From an uncultured Spirochaetaceae bacterium (lineage in GTDB: Bacteria; Spirochaetota; Spirochaetia; Treponematales; Treponemataceae), in the NCBI GenBank assembly GCA_937875245.1, contig CALNCH010000275.1:1-5228 (forward strand): a stretch of DNA of 5,228 nucleotides, in the 5' to 3' direction. Under the pieces are notes generated by a model. It had not been told where the DNA came from. It searched no databases and saw only the letters and a list, made by a program, of their open reading frames with translations. Of this stretch, positions 1 to 4,576 are shown one piece after another (positions within the stretch are counted from its first letter, which is position 1; each line of letters starts with the position of its first letter). Both the position numbers and the translations under genes were made by a program.

Positions 1-827
1 ATGGTGCTAGCCCGGGTAATTCCAGGAAGAATGGTATCTCCTAATTCTGGAGTAACAAGAGCTCCATTTTTTAATACAAAGAAGATATTGCAAGAAGAAC
101 CTTCTTGAATATATTTGTGGTCAACAGCATCAAGGTATACAACTTCCATGAATCCTTCTTCTTCTGCTTCTTTTTTTGCTAAAGCAGATATTACATAGTT
201 AGAAGCACATTTGATACAACCAGTTCCAAAAGGAGTTGCTCGAACTCGTTTTGTTGTAACAGCTTTTGTGTTTCCACCTTTGAAATAAGAAGAAACAGTT
301 GTTCCACAGATAATTACATAGGGCTCAACTGAACAACCAACTCCAATAGCCCCTTCTGTATTCATAAAAGGTCTCATATATACAGATTTTGCACTAGCAT
401 AATTGTCTTTTTCCCATTCTGTTTCATAGGGTGGAATATATCCTAATTCTGCATTGCGACGTAAAAACTCTGCACTTGCTTTAATGTACATTTCTTCTGG
501 AAAAGAAGGGCATTTTAAACCTTTCATTGAATTAGCAAAACGAGCTGCATTTCTATCTGGTCGGAAAATGCTTACTCCTCCATCTTTAGTAGAGAAGGCT
601 TTCATTCCTTCAAAACAACCATATCCGTATTGACTGGTATAACTGACCCCAGGAAGCTGTAGGTTATTTCTATTTGCAAAAATGGCCTCTCGGTCCTTTT
701 CTTTCATGGCCTGTAGTTCAGAATAACTAACACGGTCTTTTTCAATCCACTGTTCATCCCATTTTTTGGTTTCTGTGTTGTATCGACTGATATATACAAT
801 CGGATACATTTCAAGATTAAAAGCCAT
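1..827 (-). CDS. ilvE: Branched-chain-amino-acid aminotransferase, N-terminal part (3' end outside window)
   Basis: This is a PLP-dependent class IV aminotransferase that interconverts leucine, isoleucine and valine with their 2-oxo acids, using glutamate/2-oxoglutarate, in the cytoplasm. I translated it on the minus strand: 275 codons plus two bases are open from the ATG at 827-825 to the window edge, about three quarters of a usual 350-370 residue enzyme. Visible family landmarks are YGYGCFEGMKAF (residues 67-78), FRPDRNAARF (88-97), the segment GTGCIKCASNY (201-211) with the probable PLP Schiff-base lysine K206, SSCNIFFV (244-251) and the cofactor-loop motif LPGITR (267-272). The SSCNIF wording resembles plant-type/type II BCATs more than E. 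coli IlvE. The start is supported by AGGAG at 838-834, six bases upstream, and by a good promoter further up. The gene is transcribed divergently from the thiamine operon. D-amino acid aminotransferase and aminodeoxychorismate lyase share the fold, but the motif set favours BCAT. Confidence 0.93.
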   Translation of the reverse strand, partial: MAFNLEMYPIVYISRYNTETKKWDEQWIEKDRVSYSELQAMKEKDREAIFANRNNLQLPGVSYTSQYGYGCFEGMKAFSTKDGGVSIFRPDRNAARFANSMKGLKCPSFPEEMYIKASAEFLRRNAELGYIPPYETEWEKDNYASAKSVYMRPFMNTEGAIGVGCSVEPYVIICGTTVSSYFKGGNTKAVTTKRVRATPFGTGCIKCASNYVISALAKKEAEEEGFMEVVYLDAVDHKYIQEGSSCNIFFVLKNGALVTPELGDTILPGITRAST

Positions 828-833
828 CTTAAA

Positions 834-840
834 CTCCTAC
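834..840 (-). promoter_or_regulatory. Ribosome binding site of ilvE
   Basis: The minus strand reads GTAGGAG here, with six bases between AGGAG and the ATG at 827. The match and spacing fix the ilvE start. The 5' end of this site lies directly beside the palindrome at 841-867, so folding of that element in the mRNA could affect ribosome access. Confidence 0.8.
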
Positions 841-867
841 ATTTTATGTGTCAAATAGACACAAAAT
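841..867. repeat. Inverted repeat in the ilvE leader (possible operator or mRNA hairpin)
   Basis: The core is TGTGTC (847-852), a five-base spacer, then GACACA (858-863), a perfect 6-bp palindrome. A/T-rich flanks extend the pairing with bulges, for example T843-T845 with A864-A866. It lies between the predicted ilvE start site (near 881) and the ilvE Shine-Dalgarno sequence. It could be a repressor operator just downstream of the promoter or a short RNA hairpin abutting the ribosome site. I do not recognise the regulator. No T-run follows on either strand that would make it a convincing intrinsic terminator. Confidence 0.45.
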
Positions 868-887
868 ATTAATTTTGCAACGTAATT

Positions 888-916
888 ACTATATCACTTA
901 CAGTATTCCTTGTAAA
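888..916 (-). promoter_or_regulatory. Predicted sigma70-type promoter of ilvE
   Basis: On the minus strand the -35 box TTTACA (916-911; 5 of 6 consensus bases) and the -10 box TATAGT (893-888; 5 of 6) are separated by exactly 17 bases. Transcription should start near 881, giving a leader of about 54 nt that contains the palindrome at 841-867 and the ribosome site. This is the best promoter match in the window. It is a pattern call only. Confidence 0.65.
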
Positions 917-966
917 GAAGCTGTATTTATACTTCAGAAATTAAGTATATTTCAAGTTTAGCCCTA

Positions 967-995
967 TTGCTTAAAAAGGAGTAACTACTTATAAT
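967..995 (+). promoter_or_regulatory. Predicted promoter of the thiBPQ operon
   Basis: A perfect -10 hexamer TATAAT lies at 990-995. Seventeen bases upstream is TTGCTT (967-972), a weak -35 that keeps only the TTG. The expected transcription start is near 1001-1006, which is only a few bases before the conserved GGGGTG of the TPP aptamer at 1009. No transcript start further upstream looks better, but an unseen upstream start would give the riboswitch a longer 5' flank. Confidence 0.5.
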
Positions 996-1062
996 TCATT
1001 TTTGTACCGGGGTGTTTATTAATATGAATTATTTATGTTGATAATCTGAGAAAATACCCGCA

Positions 1063-1082
1063 GGACTGGCCCTAGGCTGTCC
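1063..1082 (+). other. Extra hairpin inserted in the TPP aptamer between P2 and P4
   Basis: GGAC (1063-1066) pairs with GTCC (1079-1082), and GCC (1069-1071) pairs with GGC (1075-1077) around the three-base loop CTA. A small TG/T internal loop separates the two stems. The insertion lengthens the junction between ACCC of P2 and the conserved CCTGAT. Such variable inserts in this junction occur in the thi-box family. No T-run follows, so it is not a terminator. Confidence 0.6.
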
Positions 1083-1106
1083 CAACCTGATCCGGATAAT
1101 ACCGGC

Positions 1107-1111
1107 GGAGG
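1107..1111 (+). promoter_or_regulatory. Ribosome binding site of thiB, embedded in riboswitch helix P4
   Basis: GGAGG is a full anti-16S match five bases before the ATG at 1117, and it decides that start. Bases 1109-1111 are also the 3' strand of aptamer helix P4, pairing with CCT 1086-1088. Ribosome binding and the TPP-bound fold should therefore exclude each other. Confidence 0.85.
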
Positions 1112-1116
1112 AAGTT

Positions 1117-1326
1117 ATGAAGAAAATTCTTTATACTCTTATCCTATTTATTTCTTTTTTATCTATGGTTTCTGCAATGGGAAAAACAGATGCAGATTCA
1201 GCAAAAATGCAAGCACGTCAAAATGAAGTGGTTATCTACACTTATGACTCTTTTATTTCTGAATGGGGACCAGGCCCTGAAATTACTAAAAAATTTCAGA
1301 AAAAACAGGGTACACTTGTACTATGA
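1117..1326 (+). CDS. thiB: ThiB N-terminal fragment (signal peptide and start of mature protein)
   Basis: As the sequence stands, translation from the riboswitch-linked ribosome site yields 69 residues. They comprise a Lys-Lys N-region, a hydrophobic core (about residues 4-18), a probable signal peptidase I site after VSA (residue 20), then a polar linker and the thiamine-binding signature YTYDSF...WGPGP (41-54). There is no lipobox cysteine, so it would be a soluble periplasmic protein rather than a lipoprotein. The last six residues after QKK (residues 64-69) do not fit the family and are read out of frame. Alone it could not form the two-lobed binding fold. Confidence 0.6.
   Translation: MKKILYTLILFISFLSMVSAMGKTDADSAKMQARQNEVVIYTYDSFISEWGPGPEITKKFQKKQGTLVL
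1300..1326 (+). other. Frameshift site in thiB: A6 run, small hairpin and ATGA overlap
   Basis: The first frame reads CAG AAA AAA CAG. The family protein requires CAG AAA AAA ACA, a -1 change at 1305. Three bases after the A-run, GTAC (1310-1313) can pair with GTAC (1318-1321) around a four-base loop, with one more G-U pair at 1309/1322. The first-frame TGA (1324-1326) overlaps the ATG at 1323. The run does not have the canonical X_XXY_YYZ phasing: the P-site lysine codon would re-pair with GAA. Programmed recoding is therefore not the favoured reading. Confidence 0.8.
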
Positions 1327-2150
1327 ATTCTGTTGGTGATGCAGCCCAAGTATTATCTCGGGCTATTTTAGAAAAAAAAGCTCCTGAAGCTGAGGTGTTG
1401 TTAGGAATTGACAATCAATTACTTAATGCCGCAAAAAAAAGTGAAGTTCTAAAATCCTATAAACCCGCAAATGCAGATGAGGTAATTGAGGCCTCTCAAA
1501 TTCTCGATTCAGAATGGTTTTTAACACCCTATGACTGGAGCTACTTTTCTTTAGTGTATGACACAGAAAGTACAACCCCAGCTCCTAAATCTTTAGATGA
1601 TTTAACAAATCCTATATATGCTAAAAAAATTATATTAATGGATCCCCGCACATCAACTCCTGGTTTGGGCTTTGTAACCTGGACTGTTGCGACTTTTGGG
1701 GACGCATATTTAGATTACTGGAAGGCATTAAAACCTAATATTTTAACTATGGCTCCAGGTTGGGACACTGGCTACGGTTTATTTACCGCTGGAGAAGCTC
1801 CCTTGGTAATAAGTTACACCACCAGTGCTGCATATCATCTTGAATATGACCAAACAGATCGATTTCAAGCTATACTATTTGATACAGGCCATCCTTTGCA
1901 AATTGAAGGGGCAGGTTTAGTAAATGGTGCTACCAACGAAAAAGGTGGAAAAGCATTTTTGGATTTCCTTATTTCAGAAGAAGCTCAAAATGTTATCCCA
2001 TTAACTCAATGGATGTATCCAATCAATAAAAATGTAGAATTGCCAGAAAGTTATATAAAGGGTGCTCCTAAAGCTTCCACTGTTTTAACAGCAGACCCTG
2101 CAAAAGTTGAAAAAGCAGTTATAGAAATTATGGCTTTATTAGCCCAATAA
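1323..2150 (+). CDS. thiB: ThiB C-terminal fragment (most of the mature binding protein, no signal peptide)
   Basis: This 275-residue frame carries nearly all conserved ThiB blocks: GIDNQLL (28-34), DPRTSTPGLG (107-116), GW (146-147) with YGLF (151-154), LVISYTTSAAYH (161-172) and QWMYP (229-233). The ATG at 1323 overlaps the upstream stop as ATGA, an arrangement that can allow re-initiation, but no Shine-Dalgarno precedes it. The frame is open upstream of this ATG and encodes the family-like KTGYTCT, so the ATG is probably an internal methionine rather than a true start. Made separately, the product would lack export signals and the first strand of the N-lobe. It would stay in the cytoplasm and probably not support transport. 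Confidence 0.6.
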   Translation: MNSVGDAAQVLSRAILEKKAPEAEVLLGIDNQLLNAAKKSEVLKSYKPANADEVIEASQILDSEWFLTPYDWSYFSLVYDTESTTPAPKSLDDLTNPIYAKKIILMDPRTSTPGLGFVTWTVATFGDAYLDYWKALKPNILTMAPGWDTGYGLFTAGEAPLVISYTTSAAYHLEYDQTDRFQAILFDTGHPLQIEGAGLVNGATNEKGGKAFLDFLISEEAQNVIPLTQWMYPINKNVELPESYIKGAPKASTVLTADPAKVEKAVIEIMALLAQ

Positions 2151-2155
2151 GCACT

Positions 2156-3808
2156 ATGTTAAAAAGTATTTATACTGTCATAGCTTCTATTACATTTTGT
2201 GTTCTCTGTTTAGGTTTTTTAATACCTTTGGGAGCCTCCTTTATTCCTTTGCTCTCTCAGAGTTCTGCTGGATTTGGTACACCCAGCTTCGATTTTGTAG
2301 GAGTCGTTAAGGCCAGTATCTATACTTTGAAAATTGCCTTGGGATCAATGCTTATTGCCTTGATTCTAGGCGTTCCTTCTGCTTTTTTTATTACTTTCCG
2401 TTCTTTTCCTGGTAAAAAAATACTTACTGCACTATCTGCTGTGCCTTTGTGTATACCATCTTTACTCATTGCTTTAGGCTTTGTTCTTTCCTTTGGTATG
2501 CAAGGTTATTATAACAAATGGATTTCTTCTCTCTTTGGATTATCTGAACCTCCCATAACCTTTTTATATTCTTTATGGGGTATTATCATTGCACAGGGTT
2601 TTTATAATTTTCCTTTAGTGATGAGGACCGTTTCTGATGCTTGGAAAATGCTACCATCAAATGAAGGGAATGCAGCTCGTTTATTAGGAGCTTCTGAATT
2701 TCGGATTTTTCGTACTATTACTTTTTTCCAGTTATTACCTTCTATTGCTACTTCCGCTATTTTAGTGTTTTTATATTGTTTTTTTAGTTTTATCATTGTG
2801 TTATTGTTTGGTAGTATTGGTGGAACAACTTTAGAAGTTTCCATTTATCAAGCAGCCCGAACTAGTCTTAATTTTTCTCAAGCTTCCATGTTAGCATTGG
2901 TAGAAACCTCTATTGCTTTTCTAGTAGTCCTTTTATATGGAAAATTGGAAGCAAAATCAAAACGTAGTCAGGGTTTATTAGGGGATGGATTTGTTTCTAT
3001 TTCAAAAATAGGTACAACAAAGTATGGTAGAAAAAACGGTGTTGAAATAATTTTTTTTGTTATTCTTAGTGTGCTTATAACAGTAGGTTTTATTTTTCCT
3101 CTTTTTTCTTTAGTAATAAGTAGTTTACAACAACGAAAAGGTCATAGTCAAAATCTCAACCTTTTTACGTTATATCAATATAAAATGTTATTTACCCGTT
3201 CTTCTTTTATAATAGCCTTTCGACATACTATAGAAACTGCTTTTTCCACAGCCTCTTTATCTGTTATAGGTGCATTATTTTTTGCCATCTTAGTTCGCCT
3301 TTTAGATCCCTATAAAGAAAAAACATTTTTCCGAGTAATTCCCTTACTCCCTATGGCCGTCTCTTCTGTAGTTATGGGTTTTGGATTAACCTTATTGGTA
3401 AGTCGAGGAACTGCCTTTCATCTTGTTTTAATTCAATCTGCATTAGCCTGGCCTTTTGCTTACAGACAAATATCTAGTTCCTTAGGAAGAATTCCTCATG
3501 ATACCCTTAGTGCCTCCCGGCTATTATCTTCCAACTCTTTAGATACAATTTTTAGAGTGATGATTCCTCTTTGCAAGGGACCTTTGCTGTCAGCTTTTGG
3601 ATTTTGTTTTGCTATTAGTTGTGGAGATGCTACCTTACCCCTTGTTTTAGCCATTCCCCGGTATGAAACCTTAGCATTATATACCTATCGGTTAGCCGGT
3701 TCCTATCGTTTTAACGAAGCTTGTGCCTGTGGAGTAATATTAGCACTTATAAGTACCCTTCTTTTTATTATCAGTGATAGGGTTTCTAAGAAAAAGGAAG
3801 TAATATGA
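2156..3808 (+). CDS. thiP: Thiamine ABC transporter permease (fused two-domain)
   Basis: ThiP is the inner-membrane channel of the thiamine/TPP importer. It has 550 residues, close to the 536 of E. coli ThiP, and consists of two tandem permease halves as in FbpB-type permeases. Hydrophobic segments appear around residues 5-32, 54-80, 91-113, 134-157, 195-222 and 244-262, then 297-323, 358-382, 394-416, 422-438, 475-500 and 523-541. The first EAA loop that contacts the ATPase is near 170-196 (GNAARLLGAS then a P at 195). The second is near 449-475, where the usual glycine is S458. The start is five bases after the thiB stop with no clear Shine-Dalgarno, which suggests translational coupling to thiB. 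The stop overlaps the thiQ start as ATGA. Gene order and the thi-box make thiamine the likely substrate rather than iron, which uses related permeases. Confidence 0.94.
   Translation: MLKSIYTVIASITFCVLCLGFLIPLGASFIPLLSQSSAGFGTPSFDFVGVVKASIYTLKIALGSMLIALILGVPSAFFITFRSFPGKKILTALSAVPLCIPSLLIALGFVLSFGMQGYYNKWISSLFGLSEPPITFLYSLWGIIIAQGFYNFPLVMRTVSDAWKMLPSNEGNAARLLGASEFRIFRTITFFQLLPSIATSAILVFLYCFFSFIIVLLFGSIGGTTLEVSIYQAARTSLNFSQASMLALVETSIAFLVVLLYGKLEAKSKRSQGLLGDGFVSISKIGTTKYGRKNGVEIIFFVILSVLITVGFIFPLFSLVISSLQQRKGHSQNLNLFTLYQYKMLFTRSSFIIAFRHTIETAFSTASLSVIGALFFAILVRLLDPYKEKTFFRVIPLLPMAVSSVVMGFGLTLLVSRGTAFHLVLIQSALAWPFAYRQISSSLGRIPHDTLSASRLLSSNSLDTIFRVMIPLCKGPLLSAFGFCFAISCGDATLPLVLAIPRYETLALYTYRLAGSYRFNEACACGVILALISTLLFIISDRVSKKKEVI
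3794..3800 (+). promoter_or_regulatory. Ribosome binding site of thiQ inside the end of thiP
   Basis: AAGGAAG sits four bases before the thiQ ATG (3805) and within the last thiP codons. Together with the ATGA overlap of the thiP stop and the thiQ start, it allows both coupled and some independent initiation. Confidence 0.65.
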
Positions 3809-4515
3809 GTTATTTTAGTGTAGAAAACTTAGGGAAATATTGGAGCGAAGAGTTACAGGTTTCTTTTTCTATGGAAATGGATAAAGGGACTATGCTTGGT
3901 ATTGTTGGACAAAGTGGAAGCGGTAAATCGACAGTACTACGCCTTATTGCGGGTCTACTTGAAAATAAAAGTTTGAATGGGAAACCCTCTGTATTACATT
4001 TAAATGGAAAAGATTTATTACCTCTACCTCCTGGAAAGCGTAATGTAGGTATGGTTTTTCAAAATCACAGTTTATTTCCTCATTTACGAGTAGATGACAA
4101 TGTTGCATATGGCATTATCAGCAAGGCAGGAAAATACGCTCATACCAAAATATCAAAAAAAGAAAGCAGAATCTTGGCAGATACGTACTTAGAAAAGTTT
4201 GGGTTAACAGGATTTGGAAATCGATATCCAGATTCTTTGTCCGGGGGAGAATCACAACGAGTAAGTGCCCGAACTTTAATTGTAGAGCCTGCAATAGTGC
4301 TTTTTGATGAACCTTTTTCTTCTTTAGATGCTCCTCTGCGAAAAAAACTGGCAGTGGATATTTGTGAGCTCCAAAAAGAATTAGGATTTACAGGAATTTT
4401 GGTTACCCACGATATTCAAGAAGCCAGAACCATGTGCCACCTAGCAACTATAATGAAAAAAGGGAAGCAAATTTGGACAGGGGAAGCAAAGGACCTTACA
4501 GAGTCTTTATTGTAA
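3805..4515 (+). CDS. thiQ: Thiamine ABC transporter ATP-binding protein
   Basis: ThiQ is the cytoplasmic ATPase that powers thiamine uptake through ThiP. It has 236 residues (E. coli ThiQ has about 232). All nucleotide-binding elements are present: Walker A GQSGSGKS (35-42), Q-loop Q86 in VFQNHSLFPHL, signature LSGGESQR (145-152), Walker B IVLFDEP (164-170) with catalytic E169, D-loop SSLD (172-175) and switch histidine H202 in VTHD. The PPGKRNVGMVFQ stretch is typical of the small-molecule/iron importer ATPase group. The helix after the signature reads QRVSARTL, where relatives have one more residue (QRVxLARxL), so a three-base in-frame deletion is likely. The start is set by the ATGA overlap with thiP and AAGGAAG four bases upstream. 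It is the last gene of the operon. Sequence alone could not separate it from an FbpC-like ATPase, but the context does. Confidence 0.93.
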   Translation: MSYFSVENLGKYWSEELQVSFSMEMDKGTMLGIVGQSGSGKSTVLRLIAGLLENKSLNGKPSVLHLNGKDLLPLPPGKRNVGMVFQNHSLFPHLRVDDNVAYGIISKAGKYAHTKISKKESRILADTYLEKFGLTGFGNRYPDSLSGGESQRVSARTLIVEPAIVLFDEPFSSLDAPLRKKLAVDICELQKELGFTGILVTHDIQEARTMCHLATIMKKGKQIWTGEAKDLTESLL

Positions 4516-4517
4516 AC

Positions 4518-4551
4518 TTGCATAAGCTAACAAAAATCGCTAAACTTATAC
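4518..4551 (+). promoter_or_regulatory. Possible weak promoter of ychF
   Basis: In the 61-bp gap between thiQ and ychF, TTGCAT (4518-4523) and TAAACT (4541-4546) are 17 bases apart, and TTATAC (4546-4551) is an alternative -10. The matches are poor (3 of 6 and 4 of 6). The gap shows no hairpin plus T-run terminator after thiQ, so read-through from the thiamine operon into ychF is also possible. Confidence 0.2.
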
Positions 4552-4563
4552 AAATTAATTATT

Positions 4564-4569
4564 AAGGAA
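4564..4569 (+). promoter_or_regulatory. Ribosome binding site of ychF
   Basis: AAGGAA lies seven bases before the ATG at 4577 in an otherwise very A/T-rich gap. It supports the chosen start, which also matches the usual MxxxCGIVGLPNVGKS beginning of the family. Confidence 0.75.
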
Positions 4570-4576
4570 TTATTTC

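Larger units (their letters stand above)
1004..1116 (+). promoter_or_regulatory. TPP riboswitch (thi-box) controlling thiBPQ
   Basis: The conserved thi-box parts occur in the expected order: GGGGTG (1009-1014), CTGAGA (1046-1051), ATACCC (1054-1059), ACCTGATCCGG (1085-1095), ATAATACCGGCGGAGG (1096-1111). Proposed helices are P2 GGGT 1010-1013 with ACCC 1056-1059; P3 1016-1025 with 1035-1044, ten pairs with G-U pairs and a nine-base loop; P5 CCGG 1092-1095 with CCGG 1102-1105; and P4 CCT 1086-1088 with AGG 1109-1111. P1 is barely detectable. An additional hairpin lies between P2 and P4 (1063-1082). The Shine-Dalgarno GGAGG (1107-1111) is inside P4, so ligand binding should block translation directly, without a separate expression platform or terminator. 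The regulated genes are a thiamine transporter, which fits the ligand. Confidence 0.95.
1117..2150 (+). pseudogene. thiB: Thiamine ABC transporter periplasmic binding protein, split by a frameshift
   Basis: ThiB (TbpA) captures thiamine, thiamine monophosphate or TPP in the periplasm and delivers it to ThiPQ. The gene is open from 1117 but changes frame at the A6 run 1300-1305. The family sequence continues in the -1 frame to the TAA at 2148-2150. Re-reading one base, or adding one A, joins ...KKFQKK to TGYTCTMNSVGD and gives 344 residues, close to the about 327 of E. coli TbpA. Landmarks in rebuilt numbering are a signal peptide 1-20, YTYDSF 41-46, WGPGP 50-54, GIDN 97-100, DPRTSTPGLG 176-185, GW 215-216, YGLF 220-223, LVISYTTSAAYH 230-241 and QWMYP 298-302. 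No other stop or indel is seen, so decay, if real, is recent. A homopolymer read error is an equally good explanation, and recoding is less likely. It is first in the thiBPQ operon and directly under the TPP riboswitch. Confidence 0.88.

Noticed and set aside
841..867. Palindrome as a bidirectional terminator or CRISPR-like repeat
   Set aside because: There is a single copy with no spacers, it lies upstream of both divergent genes, and no T-tract follows on either strand.
910..933. TTGTAA (910-915) with TATACT (928-933) as a second plus-strand promoter
   Set aside because: The spacing is only 12 bases, too short for a sigma70 promoter.
1063..1082. G/C-rich hairpin as an intrinsic transcription terminator
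   Set aside because: It is followed by CAACCTGATCC rather than a T-run, and it sits inside the aptamer upstream of conserved riboswitch bases.
1117..2150. Two genuinely separate genes rather than one split thiB
   Set aside because: The two pieces join seamlessly into a single known family with no overlap or gap in family sequence. The second piece has no Shine-Dalgarno or signal peptide.
2602..2844. Open reading frame of 80 codons on the minus strand inside thiP
   Set aside because: It lies opposite a well-conserved part of thiP, resembles no family and has a composition expected from an antisense frame of a membrane protein gene.
4557..4574. Direct repeat AATTATT (4557-4563 and 4568-4574) before ychF
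   Set aside because: It is short and low-complexity in an A/T-rich gap and is expected by chance.
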